From Flavobacterium coralii (GTDB lineage: Bacteria; Bacteroidota; Bacteroidia; Flavobacteriales; Flavobacteriaceae): a stretch of 64,000 nucleotides of DNA. Positions 52,714 through 60,940 of this stretch are shown piece after piece. Position numbers and translations under genes: made by a program. The first letter of the stretch is position 1, and the number at the start of each line of letters is the position of its first letter. The notes below the pieces were generated by a model that was given only the letters and a program-made list of their open reading frames with translations, was not told the origin of the DNA and ran no database searches. The DNA lies in contig NZ_JAHDIU010000006.1 of assembly GCF_019891545.1 (NCBI RefSeq), positions 62,001 to 126,000 of the forward strand, written 5' to 3'.

Positions 52714-52787
52714 GGGGCATCCGACACCGCTGCGCTTTCCGTTACAATCTTCAAGGGAGGATTTTCACTACAATCACTGATGCTTTA

Positions 52788-52993
52788 CTATTCCTTTGAG
52801 CGCATATCATCATAAAATTCCTTTAAATGCCAATACGAAGGGCACTTGTCATAGGGTCTTTAAAGCTGGCAATTGAAGTATAACAGCTATTAAGGAATTT
52901 CTGGGTGTCACTGATTTTAGCCCAAGGCTTCCAGTCAACAGCAACCGGCGGCGGGTTTTTCTCAAAATATTTTTTTATCTCATCTGGATTCAT
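52788..52993 (-). pseudogene. Frameshifted small gene, DUF6965-like
   Basis: From the ATG at 52993 the frame reads MNPDEIKKYFEKNPPPVAVD and continues through DTQKFLNSCYTSIASFKDPM to SALRIGI, stopping at 52823. If one base is supplied near 52835, the next frame continues YWHLKEFYDDMRSKE to a stop at 52788, which fits the family's usual C-terminal pattern (R-YW-LKEFYDD). The N-terminal block (PDEIKKYF, PPP, DTQKFL) resembles small DUF6965-type proteins common in Bacteroidota mobile elements. So this is probably an intact gene broken by a single-base deletion, or a sequencing error. Function unknown. Confidence 0.55.
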
Positions 52994-53134
52994 GCCGCAA
53001 AGTAAAAACAGTTTTCATGTCAGTTACGACGTAATAACACTAAAGGTCAATTAACGCCATCCAATTCCACATCTGCAAAAGGTATTGAAACACTACGTAA
53101 TTTCATTTTTACATATGAAAACGATTGGTGAACG

Positions 53135-53404
53135 ATGGACAATAATGTAACTAAAGACGACCTGCGCCAATTTGGGCTACTGCTCCTTGAACAGATCGGG
53201 CAGCTATTAGCGCAAGGTGAAAGAACAGAAAATGCCGGAACAGACTTTGAATGGTTAAAGGGAAGGGTAGTGCGAAAGCTTTTGGACATTTCTGCCGGCT
53301 CCTTGCAAAACTTGCGTATCAGTGGAAAGATTCGCTACAAAAAAGTCTTGGGTTCCTACTACTACAATAAGTCTGACCTTCTGAAACTTTTCGGGGAAAA
53401 TTAA
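53135..53404 (+). CDS. Small HTH_17-type DNA-binding protein
   Basis: The protein has 89 residues. A helical N-terminus (DDLRQFGLLLLEQIGQLLAQ) precedes a winged-helix region (GRVVRKLLDISAGSLQNLRI; GSYYYNKSDLLKLFGEN). It is similar in kind to 1054..1350 and to excisionase-like proteins of Bacteroidota elements. It is followed after two bases by the next gene in the same direction. Proximity to the integrase suggests a role in excision control, which is inferred. Confidence 0.75.
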   Translation: MDNNVTKDDLRQFGLLLLEQIGQLLAQGERTENAGTDFEWLKGRVVRKLLDISAGSLQNLRISGKIRYKKVLGSYYYNKSDLLKLFGEN

Positions 53405-53406
53405 AT

Positions 53407-53694
53407 ATGGAACTGGCAAATCTTCTAAAATATCTTTCAATATTTGAAAAGGACAACAGGCTTAATGTTTGGCATTTTGCATTGCTTACCGCCATATTGT
53501 ATTTAGGTTACAGGCAGGGCGAGAGCGGTATAATTAAAGTGAGCCGGAGTAAATTGATGAGCCTGTCACACATCCACACAATTCCCACTTACCATAAATA
53601 CTTTAAGGAACTTCAAGTTATGGGATATATCGACTATCGTCCTTCATATCATCCAGGGTATCGAAGTGAAGTAATACTGAAAATAGCCCAATAA
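53407..53694 (+). CDS. Winged-helix-like hypothetical protein
   Basis: The protein has 95 residues. The pattern LNVWHFALLTAILYLGYRQG then GIIKVSRSKLMSLSHIHTIP and TYHKYFKELQVMGYIDYRPS fits a small winged-helix protein (helical, then a turn, then a C-terminal strand pair) of the kind found next to excisionase genes in Bacteroidota elements. It starts two bases after the HTH gene, so the two are surely co-expressed. Role unknown. DNA binding is a guess. Confidence 0.65.
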   Translation: MELANLLKYLSIFEKDNRLNVWHFALLTAILYLGYRQGESGIIKVSRSKLMSLSHIHTIPTYHKYFKELQVMGYIDYRPSYHPGYRSEVILKIAQ

Positions 53695-53710
53695 TCGACT
53701 TGTTTCCGCT

Positions 53711-53965
53711 TTATATCGCGGAAATAAAGGAACTTATCAGCTCGTTATTAATAGAGGCAAGCAATCTTATTTGCCGGTTTGTCATTGGCTGATTAATGAG
53801 GATGAAAAATGTTGCAAAATTTTCCAGTTCCTCTGTAAGTTCGGGGAGCAATCCCAAGCCTGCCTGCCGGCGTTGCTGCAAGCAACGTTCATCGTAACCA
53901 TTGCCAGGCAGCAATCTTTTTTTTGTATAAACTATACTCGCTGCCGAAACAAAATAATCTTCCAT
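53711..53965 (-). CDS. Hypothetical small protein (84 residues)
   Basis: The frame begins MEDYFVSAASIVYTKKRLLP, continues through RRQAGLGLLPELTEELENFA and ends NNELISSFISAI. It converges with the plus-strand gene ending at 53694 and is divergent from the Gabija-like operon. A TAAAAT-type leader precedes the start. No family is recognised, and the overlapping plus-strand frame looks less protein-like. Support is moderate. Confidence 0.5.
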   Translation of the reverse strand: MEDYFVSAASIVYTKKRLLPGNGYDERCLQQRRQAGLGLLPELTEELENFATFFILINQPMTNRQIRLLASINNELISSFISAI

Positions 53966-54160
53966 TCTACTAATTTTACCGTAAGGTTCATTCGCGCCGT
54001 CCGCAATTTACAAGCAACTCTCCAAATGCACTGCTATTTGTTTGAATACTTGCCGGTAGTAGGAATTGCTTTCGACAACATGCCTTTCTTTTTTTGCTAT
54101 ATTAGCTAAACTTTTGTTAATATAGCGCGCCTCAAATCAAATTTAAAACGAAATCGCTTA

Positions 54161-55786
54161 ATGAACTTTATCGAGAGAATTAATATTGTAAATTATAAAT
54201 GCTTTAAAGGACTTTTTCCGTTGGAATTATCAAACGGTATAAATATCATTGTCGGGAACAATGAAGCCGGAAAATCTACAATTCTTGAAGCTATTCATTT
54301 GGCATTATCAGGATTGCTTTGCGGACGTTATCTTAAGAACGAACTTTCACAATACTTATTTAATAAGGACGTCGAAATCGATTACCTTGCCAGTCTTAAA
54401 ACTGCTGCCCCACAGAAGCCGCCCGAGATCGTGATTGAGATTTTTTTTTGTGGTGACCCACTCCCCCTCTTCGAAGGTGATGCTAACATTCAGCGAAAAA
54501 AGGGATGCGGAATAAGTTTTAAAATAGAGTTCGACCACGATTATATTGATGATTATAACGAGTTAATTCTCGGCGATGTCATGACTATTCCGATTGAATT
54601 CTATAAGATGACGTGGACGACTTTTGCGCGGGATACAGTATCGATCAGGACGCTTCCTGTAAAGTCAGTAATGATAGATTCCTCCGGAACAAGATTTCAA
54701 AATGGGTCGGATGTTTATATTTCCAAAATTATCAAGGACGACCTGATTGAAAAGGAAATCGTAGACTTATCCCAAGCCTATCGGAAAATGAAGGAGACGT
54801 TTATGTCGGACAAATCTGTTGCGGCAATCAATACAAAAATTACCGGCAAAGCCGATATATCGACAAAGACCGTTCATATTTCAGTTGATTTGTCAGCAAA
54901 AAATTCATGGGAAACATCGCTAATGACTTATCTCGAAGGCATACCATTCCATCAGATAGGAAAGGGCGAGCAATGCCTGATCAAAACCAACTTGGCTCTT
55001 GCCCACAAAAAAGCGAAAGAGTCAAACCTCATTTTAATAGAGGAACCGGAAAACCACCTATCTCATACAAAACTGAATCAGTTCATTAAAAGTATCCAGC
55101 AAAAATGTGAGGGCAAGCAGATTATTGTCAGTACGCATAGTAGCTTTGTTGCAAACAAGTTGAGTTTAAAAAATCTGATATTGCTTCATAATAGAAAGGA
55201 AATCCGCTTGACGGCGTTGAAGTCTGACACATACGATTTTTTCGAAAAATTGCCTGGCTACGAAACTTTACGCATGATACTCTCAAAGAAAGCGCTATTG
55301 GTTGAAGGCCCGTCTGACGAACTTGTATTTCAGCGTGCATACAAAGACAGCCATGCCAATACATTGCCAATAGAAAACGAAATAGACATTATTTCAGTAG
55401 GCACTTCTTTTAAAAGATTTCTGGAAATAGCGGAACTGGTTCAAAAGCCTGTCGCGGTTTTGACCGACAATGACAAAGATTACGCAACAAAAATCACGAA
55501 AAAGTACAAAGATTATGCGGGATCAATGACCATTAAAATCTTTGCCGATTCTGATAATAGCCTTAACACATTGGAACCGCAAATCGTCAGGGCCAATGCA
55601 GGCAATTTGTCAAACCTCTGCGACATATTGGGCATCAGTGCGACTATATATAAGACTGAGGAGGCAATCAGTGAATATATGCAGGACAATAAAACCGAAT
55701 GCGCGATGAAAATATTCAACTCGGCAAAATCAATCACCTATCCGAAGTACATTTTGGATGCAATAGCCTGGTGTAATGAACAATAA
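54161..55786 (+). CDS. GajA-like OLD-family ATPase/TOPRIM nuclease (Gabija-like defence)
   Basis: The protein has 541 residues. The N-terminal ABC-type ATPase has Walker A VGNNEAGKST (31-40), a Q-rich signature region (IGKGEQCLI) and Walker B LILIEEPENHLS (about 290-301), then ISTHSSFVANKL. The C-terminal TOPRIM half shows LLVEGPSDELVFQ (about 378-390) and VLTDNDKDYA (about 432-441), the acidic residues that bind metal. In Gabija, GajA (about 578 residues) is a nucleotide-sensing site-specific nuclease and works with GajB. Here the next gene overlaps by 11 bases and encodes a UvrD-type helicase, as in that system. Identity as Gabija proper versus a related OLD system is not certain. Confidence 0.8.
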   Translation: MNFIERINIVNYKCFKGLFPLELSNGINIIVGNNEAGKSTILEAIHLALSGLLCGRYLKNELSQYLFNKDVEIDYLASLKTAAPQKPPEIVIEIFFCGDPLPLFEGDANIQRKKGCGISFKIEFDHDYIDDYNELILGDVMTIPIEFYKMTWTTFARDTVSIRTLPVKSVMIDSSGTRFQNGSDVYISKIIKDDLIEKEIVDLSQAYRKMKETFMSDKSVAAINTKITGKADISTKTVHISVDLSAKNSWETSLMTYLEGIPFHQIGKGEQCLIKTNLALAHKKAKESNLILIEEPENHLSHTKLNQFIKSIQQKCEGKQIIVSTHSSFVANKLSLKNLILLHNRKEIRLTALKSDTYDFFEKLPGYETLRMILSKKALLVEGPSDELVFQRAYKDSHANTLPIENEIDIISVGTSFKRFLEIAELVQKPVAVLTDNDKDYATKITKKYKDYAGSMTIKIFADSDNSLNTLEPQIVRANAGNLSNLCDILGISATIYKTEEAISEYMQDNKTECAMKIFNSAKSITYPKYILDAIAWCNEQ

Positions 55787-56948
55787 GCTTGTCATTGCAG
55801 CAGCAGGATCGGGAAAGACAACCGCAATCGTAAAGGAGGCTTTAAAGATCAAAGACAAACAGGTCCTGATCACGACGTATACGGAATACAACGAGGAAGA
55901 AATTCGCAGCAAAATTATTCAACTGAACAAGTATGTTCCCAGCAATATAAAAATACAAACGTGGTTTTCGTTTCTAATTCAGCATGGCGTAAAGCCCTAT
56001 CAGGGAACCTTTAATGAAGTAATGTTCACGCAATCGGTCAGAGGATTAGATCTGGTAAATCAAAGATCTGGAGCAAAATTCGATAAGCAGGGAAAGCGTG
56101 TAGTCTCAAACGGACATCCGTTATTCTGGGGTGAGCACGAAAATTTTATAAAGCATTACTTCACGGGTGGCGGGAGAATCTACTCCGATAAACTTGCCAA
56201 ATTCGTCGTAAACGCTGATGCAGCTTTGAAAGGCGAAATCATAGACCGCATAAGGAGGATTTACCCCCATATTTTTATAGATGAGGTACAAGATCTGGCA
56301 GGTTACGATCTGGAAATTATAAAACTTCTTTTTAAATCCGCGAGTACTATCACGCTTGTAGGCGATCCGCGACAGGTAACTTACTTGACACACCACGAAG
56401 CAAAATACAAAAAGTATGCTGACGGGAAAATAAAAGAATTTTTGCAGACTGAATGCAAAAAGTTAATTAATGGGAACATTGATGAAACAACACTTGCCGC
56501 ATCACACCGGAACAACCAGCTTATTTGCGACTACTCATCAAAACTTTATCCACAATACGCTGCAACATCAGCTTGCGACTGTCAGTCCTGCCGCAGCGGT
56601 GAGAGTGACCATACTGGCATTTATTTAATAAACGAAGCTGACGCAAGATCATATTTAGAGGAATTTGATCCTGTGCAATTACGGTGGAGTATTACTGTAA
56701 AAGCGGATCTGGATTTTGCAGTTGCAAACTTTGGGACTTCAAAAGGCAAGACATTCGATCGTGTTTTAATTTATCCTACCTCTGATATGAAAAAATGGAT
56801 AGAGAATAACAGTTCTGCCTTAAAAGATGAAGCGAGGGCAAAATTATATGTTGGAATAACGCGAGCCCGTTTCAGCGTTGGAATTGTTGGAGCTTTCAAG
56901 ACAGCTATTCCTGGTACTAAAACTTACACTTCCAAACCTAAGCTATAA
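55776..56948 (+). CDS. GajB-like UvrD-type helicase (Gabija-like defence)
   Basis: The protein has 390 residues. Superfamily-1 motifs are in order: Walker A IAAAGSGKTTA (7-17), motif Ia TTYTEYNEEEI, motif II FIDEVQDLAG (about 166-175), motif III LVGDPRQVTYL and motif IV-like SHRNNQLICDY. The late motif is KLYVGITRARFSVGIVGAF (about 355-373). It is shorter than typical GajB (about 490 residues), so a compact form or some domain loss is possible. It starts inside the end of the GajA-like gene. Gabija cleaves invading DNA when nucleotide pools fall during infection. Its position beside the recombinase is typical for defence cargo. Confidence 0.8.
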   Translation: MNNKLVIAAAGSGKTTAIVKEALKIKDKQVLITTYTEYNEEEIRSKIIQLNKYVPSNIKIQTWFSFLIQHGVKPYQGTFNEVMFTQSVRGLDLVNQRSGAKFDKQGKRVVSNGHPLFWGEHENFIKHYFTGGGRIYSDKLAKFVVNADAALKGEIIDRIRRIYPHIFIDEVQDLAGYDLEIIKLLFKSASTITLVGDPRQVTYLTHHEAKYKKYADGKIKEFLQTECKKLINGNIDETTLAASHRNNQLICDYSSKLYPQYAATSACDCQSCRSGESDHTGIYLINEADARSYLEEFDPVQLRWSITVKADLDFAVANFGTSKGKTFDRVLIYPTSDMKKWIENNSSALKDEARAKLYVGITRARFSVGIVGAFKTAIPGTKTYTSKPKL

Positions 56949-56957
56949 TCTCTATTA

Positions 56958-56997
56958 AATAATTAAGCCTTAAGATTTATCTTAAGGCTTAATTATT
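56958..56997. terminator. Perfect 19-bp hairpin between convergent genes
   Basis: The stem AATAATTAAGCCTTAAGAT pairs perfectly with its complement around a two-base loop. It lies 9 bases after the GajB-like stop and overlaps the stop codon of the recombinase. It ends both transcripts. Confidence 0.75.
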
Positions 56998-58309
56998 ATG
57001 CACTTTGAATGGTGAGGAATTTCATTTTCATTTCCTGAAGTTCATTCTCTAATTTATGAATGGCCTCCCACGTTACTTCAGGCTTGCTTGCTTTTTCAAC
57101 GGCAAATTTATGCCTTAGTCCCTGCATCTCTCGTGATATACTCTGTTTCTCAGTGATAGCATACTCTTCCGTTTGCTGAATGGAATGATGGCCGAGCATT
57201 TCCTTCACAACATGTATCGGAACATTGTTGCCGAGGGTTACTGTACTTGCAAACGTTCTACGCGCTTTGTGCGTGTTCAATTCGCAGTTGATGCCGCATA
57301 AGTCTGCGATTTCTTTCAGATAGGCGTTCATCTTTTGATTTGATTTGACTGGTAGCACAGCACCGCGCTTTTCACTGAGTGGATGACCTTTGTAACGCGA
57401 CATGATTTCCAAAGCTTGTGGCAGCAGTGGGACATTGGTTTCTGAACCGGTTTTCTGCCTTTCAGTCATAATCCATGGCTCACCATCAATGCCAGTTTTA
57501 ATGTCTGATGCTTTTAGGTTAAATACATCAATATAAGCTAAGCCCGTATAACATTGGAATACAAAAATATCGCGTACTAATTCAAGTCTTGGTGTAGAAA
57601 AACTATGCCTCTCGATTTTTAGGAGTTCTTCCCTACTTAAAGGCTTTTTATTGGTCTTCGTCTTTTTCCCCTTGAAAAGTTTAAAAGGGTCAACCGTTAT
57701 AATTTCCTTTGCAATTGCCCGCAATACTATCTTTTTAAAATTCGATATATATTTCAACGTAGTATTATTACAGCATCCTTTGACCGTTTTAAGGTAGAAT
57801 TCATAATCTTTAACAAACTGGAAATTCAGTTCCCTAAACTCCAGATCATCTACCCTGTACTTAAACTTTATAAAATCCCTGACGTGAGATTTAGCGGTAA
57901 CAAAACGTTCAAGTGTTCCTGCTGAATACTCTTTTGGTACAAGGGCTTTGACTTCGTCGTTATGAAGTTGGAATTCTTCCAGAACCTTTGCCCTGGAAGC
58001 AACCTTTCCCTTGACATAATCGATAAGCTTTTGTGCAGTGATTGTTTCCTCGGCATAGATAAGATCAGCTTTTCTCTTATTTACTTTGACGGTTATTGCA
58101 TCAAGCACATTGTTTAAGACGCGTGCATCTTCCTTGCTCCCGGTTGCACGTTCTGTTTTTTGATCCCACCTGGTTAAATCCCAGGTACATTTAATAGATG
58201 TTTCTTTAGGAATACCGTCAACGGTAATTCTCAAATAAATAGACCTGATATTGGTCTTTCTTCGCGGAGTCCTCAAAAAGAAGGTTAATCCAAAACTGCT
58301 TTCCAACAT
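56996..58309 (-). CDS. Tyrosine recombinase (CTnDOT-type integrase)
   Basis: The protein has 437 residues. The N-terminal Arm-binding region (residues 1-95; LRTPRRKTNIRSIYLRITVD) and core-binding domain (about 105-215) precede the catalytic domain. This has Lys286 (TERQKTGSETNVPL), His347 and Arg350 (HKARRTFAST), His374 (MLGHHSIQQT) and the nucleophile Tyr383 (EEYAI). The Arg I position in TGLAYIDVFNL is an Ala, a substitution seen in CTnDOT-type enzymes of Bacteroidota. It would catalyse integration at the tRNA-Ser 3' end, next to which its start codon lies. It is transcribed toward the element interior. Confidence 0.9.
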   Translation of the reverse strand: MLESSFGLTFFLRTPRRKTNIRSIYLRITVDGIPKETSIKCTWDLTRWDQKTERATGSKEDARVLNNVLDAITVKVNKRKADLIYAEETITAQKLIDYVKGKVASRAKVLEEFQLHNDEVKALVPKEYSAGTLERFVTAKSHVRDFIKFKYRVDDLEFRELNFQFVKDYEFYLKTVKGCCNNTTLKYISNFKKIVLRAIAKEIITVDPFKLFKGKKTKTNKKPLSREELLKIERHSFSTPRLELVRDIFVFQCYTGLAYIDVFNLKASDIKTGIDGEPWIMTERQKTGSETNVPLLPQALEIMSRYKGHPLSEKRGAVLPVKSNQKMNAYLKEIADLCGINCELNTHKARRTFASTVTLGNNVPIHVVKEMLGHHSIQQTEEYAITEKQSISREMQGLRHKFAVEKASKPEVTWEAIHKLENELQEMKMKFLTIQSA

Positions 58310-58500
58310 AATTCAAACATTTAAAGTTAATAAAGGTCGAACTGTTGTACTTAAAAATCAAGTCGTTAACGTGCTTTACATCTTGCTAATCAATGAGTTA
58401 CAAGGATTTTGTGGCGCACTTTTTTTTTCGGGCCTCTGCGCCACGAATGCACCACAAAAATTTTGTGCATTTTTGCAAATTTTGTGTATTTGCAGGCTAA

Positions 58501-58540
58501 AAATAAAAAACCCGCAAATTGTTAACTTGCAGGTTTTTAG
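58501..58540. terminator. Hairpin with flanking A/T runs beside the tRNA
   Basis: AACCTGCAA pairs with TTGCGGGTT (minus strand, one wobble) around an 8-base loop, with a T-run on the minus strand (AAAAAA at 58505-58510 on plus) and TTTTT on plus. It is the likely terminator of the tRNA-Ser transcript, and an intergenic A/T-rich stretch with repeated TTTGCA sequences lies on its left (58440-58500). Confidence 0.6.
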
Positions 58541-58581
58541 CTATTTAAGATATTTTTGACTCATAATTGAGTCCTTTTTCG

Positions 58582-58669
58582 CAGAGAGGAAGGGATTCGA
58601 ACCCTCGATGCCCTTTTGGAGCATACACACTTTCCAGGCGTGCGCCTTCGACCACTCGGCCACCTCTCT
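58582..58669 (-). tRNA. tRNA-Ser(GGA)
   Basis: The 88-base gene has acceptor stem AGAGAGG/CCTCTCT, a D-arm with GCCGAGTGGTCGAAGGC, and the anticodon loop CTGGAAA (anticodon GGA). The long variable arm (TATGCTCCAAAAGGGCATC) is typical of serine tRNAs, and the T-arm is GAGGGTTCGAATCCCTT. Its 3' end is the likely integration target of the element. Confidence 0.95.
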
Positions 58670-58713
58670 AAAACAGGGTGCAAAAATAGAATTAAAAACT
58701 GATTCTAAAAAAT

Positions 58714-59745
58714 TTATTCCGACAATTCCCCGCACAGCGGCTCCTCAAATCGCGCCTTAAAATCAGCAGGTGGCACCTGCTGTCCAAGCAGGTACATCAG
58801 CTTGGTAATGGCTGCCTCGGTAGTAATATCTTTGCCCGATATTACCCCGATTTCTTTAAGTAGTGTGCTTGTTTCGTAGTGACCCATGTTAACGCTGCCG
58901 CCTGAGCATTGCGTTACATTTACTATGTGCAGCCCGCGCTCTATGGCCCGTTGCAGGGTAGATATAAAGTAGATGTCGGTTGGTGCGTTGCCTGCGCCGT
59001 AGGTTTCTAAAACCGCGCCTTTAAGCCCGGGCGTGTTCAGGATAGAAGTAAGTACCTGTTCGCTTATTCCGGGAAACATTTTTATGATTACTACATTGTC
59101 ATCAAATCCTTCCGAAACCTTTAAAGGTTGTGCGGAATTATTCTGCAGCAGCAAATCCTCATTAATCTTAAGGTGAACGCCTGATTCCGCAAGAGGCGGG
59201 TAATTGGGTGATGCGAAGGCATTAAAATGCTCGGCACTGATCTTTGTAGTGCGGTTACCGCGATAGAGCTTATATTCAAAATACAGGCATACCTCGCGCA
59301 CTAAAGGGTGTGTTTTGTTTTGCAGCGAGGCTATCTGTATGGCTGTTATAAGGTTTTCTTTAGCATCGGTGCGCAAATCGCCTATTGGCAGTTGCGAACC
59401 GGTAAAAACAACCGGCTTATTCAGGTTTTGCAGCATAAAGCTAAGTGCAGATGCCGAATAAGACATGGTATCGGAACCGTGTAGGATTACGAAACCGTCA
59501 AACTTATCATAATTTTCTTGGACTATAGCTGCTATTTTTGCCCATTTTGGCGGCGCCATATTAGACGAGTCTATGGGCTGCTCAAAAGAGGCTGTTTGTA
59601 TGTTACAGTCCAGTTGTTTTAACTCGGGTATGCGCTGCAACAGCTTGGCGAAGTTAAAGTTCTTTAATGCCCCGGTTTTAAAATCTTTTACCATACCAAT
59701 GGTACCGCCCGTGTAAAGCAACAGTATATTGGGTTTGCTATGCAT
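58714..59745 (-). CDS. ansA: Type I L-asparaginase
   Basis: The protein has 343 residues. Catalytic threonine motifs TGGTIGM (about 12-18) and HGSDTMSYSASALSFML (about 92-108) are complete, with LPIGDLRTDAKENL after them. It hydrolyses asparagine to aspartate and ammonia in the cytoplasm (no signal peptide). The length matches AnsA-type type I enzymes. It overlaps the acyltransferase gene by 8 bases and is chromosomal, not part of the element. Confidence 0.9.
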   Translation of the reverse strand: MHSKPNILLLYTGGTIGMVKDFKTGALKNFNFAKLLQRIPELKQLDCNIQTASFEQPIDSSNMAPPKWAKIAAIVQENYDKFDGFVILHGSDTMSYSASALSFMLQNLNKPVVFTGSQLPIGDLRTDAKENLITAIQIASLQNKTHPLVREVCLYFEYKLYRGNRTTKISAEHFNAFASPNYPPLAESGVHLKINEDLLLQNNSAQPLKVSEGFDDNVVIIKMFPGISEQVLTSILNTPGLKGAVLETYGAGNAPTDIYFISTLQRAIERGLHIVNVTQCSGGSVNMGHYETSTLLKEIGVISGKDITTEAAITKLMYLLGQQVPPADFKARFEEPLCGELSE

Positions 59746-60871
59746 CCTGGTATTTCATTTTGTTTACAACAGGGTTGGCATACATTGCCAAAAAGTTATT
59801 ACGCATAACCTCATTTTCTATATCAATGCGCATTTCGAGCCGCCTTTCAAAAAGCTGCCGTTCTTTATCGGTATATTCAGATACAAAACGGCTGCCGCCA
59901 TGTAAAAGGTCATACGCTATATAATTGGTAGGCCAAAGCATATAGCTGCTCAAAATAGCATCGTCAAGCACCTGTGCAAGCGCCTGTATCTGCTTATTAT
60001 TATTGTCCTGCTCAGCGCTTATGGTATCAAACTCGGTATCCAGCACATCACAAACATGAATGTGGATACGCTTTTTCTGCCCCATAATACCGCTTAGCAG
60101 CGTGTTAAGATCTTCATTCTTTTCCTTCACATACACCTCATCATTTGCCTTCGCCATAAGCATAGGCATCTTTAGCGCATCGGTTGGGTCATATTCATAA
60201 GAAATAGATACCGGCACAATTTTTAGCGATTTAAAGTATGCCATAATATCTTCTCCTTCGGCTGCCATAGCAAGCATTTTTAAAACACCCTGATGTGTGG
60301 CATCGTTACCGTCTTTAGTACGGCCTTCGCGCTGGGCTATCCATACCGAACGGTTTTCGCGCAGTAAAAGCTGCCTTACATACTCTGACATCAGTTTAGA
60401 GCTTTGCAGCAGCTCGCGTGGCGGTAAGCCCCGCTGCACAACAAAATTGCGGTTAAGCCTCGATAGGGTATGCAGTACCGGCTTCTGGACAAGGTTATCG
60501 CCTATTGCAGATGCCGTCATTATCAGTCCGTGGTCATGAAGGCAAACATTAAGCAATGAAGTATCAAGTATTATATCCCTGTGATTGGAAATAAAAAGAT
60601 AGGGTGTATGCCTTTCCAGTTTTTCAAAACCGGAAGTGGTAAGCCCCTCAGAGCTTTTTTTAAGTACTTTTTGTACTGCCGGGTATATAAAATTTATCTG
60701 AAAATCGCGTTTAGAATGTGTTTTCTTCAGCTGTTCCTCCCATACGGAAGGCTCAACATCCGGAAACGTAAAGCTCATAAGTGCCTTCATCATAGGGTGG
60801 TGCAGTACCCCGCGTATGGCCTCATTAACTTCACTGTCATAATAAGGCCTTATATGATCAAATTTCGACAT
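59738..60871 (-). CDS. PlsC-type glycerol acyltransferase
   Basis: The protein has 377 residues. The acyltransferase motif NHRDIILD (96-103) and the downstream blocks NRNFVVQRGLPPRELLQSSK and VWIAQREGRTKDG match glycerophosphate acyltransferases with a longer C-terminal part, as in some Bacteroidota. It probably makes membrane lipid precursors. The spacing between His97 and the following Asp differs from the classic HX4D, so the catalytic Asp is Asp99 or Asp103. It is the upstream partner of the asparaginase gene. Confidence 0.85.
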   Translation of the reverse strand: MSKFDHIRPYYDSEVNEAIRGVLHHPMMKALMSFTFPDVEPSVWEEQLKKTHSKRDFQINFIYPAVQKVLKKSSEGLTTSGFEKLERHTPYLFISNHRDIILDTSLLNVCLHDHGLIMTASAIGDNLVQKPVLHTLSRLNRNFVVQRGLPPRELLQSSKLMSEYVRQLLLRENRSVWIAQREGRTKDGNDATHQGVLKMLAMAAEGEDIMAYFKSLKIVPVSISYEYDPTDALKMPMLMAKANDEVYVKEKNEDLNTLLSGIMGQKKRIHIHVCDVLDTEFDTISAEQDNNNKQIQALAQVLDDAILSSYMLWPTNYIAYDLLHGGSRFVSEYTDKERQLFERRLEMRIDIENEVMRNNFLAMYANPVVNKMKYQDA

Positions 60872-60940
60872 GCACTTCTTAAAGTTATAACGATTTCACA
60901 AAAGAACGAAAATTTTACGAATTTAAACCGAAATTGTTTG

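Larger units (their letters stand above)
1..58581. mobile_element. Right-hand part of a large integrated element (ICE-like) ending at tRNA-Ser
   Basis: The stretch carries hallmark genes of Bacteroidota conjugative elements: a DUF4099/DUF3945 protein, an RteC-type regulator, small HTH proteins, and a CTnDOT-type tyrosine recombinase whose start lies about 270 bases from the 3' end of a tRNA-Ser gene. Cargo includes a copper/heavy-metal resistance region, a Gabija-like pair, a mutagenesis cassette and a SusCD unit. Beyond the tRNA the genes are ordinary chromosomal housekeeping genes, so the tRNA 3' end is the likely right boundary. No relaxase, coupling protein or transfer genes are seen here, so the left end must lie outside the window. 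Whether the element is still mobile cannot be judged. The boundary is inferred from gene order, not from a paired attachment repeat. Confidence 0.75.

Noticed and set aside
52496-52780. A 94-residue plus-strand frame upstream of the terminator
   Set aside because: It runs straight through the terminator hairpin and has no family-like features, so it is probably not translated as read.
53771-54109. Plus-strand frame overlapping 53711..53965
   Set aside because: Cys- and aromatic-rich composition typical of an antisense frame. The minus-strand frame looks more like a real protein.
58251-58559. Plus-strand frame between the integrase and tRNA
   Set aside because: It is antisense to the start of the integrase and crosses a terminator hairpin, with no recognisable domain.
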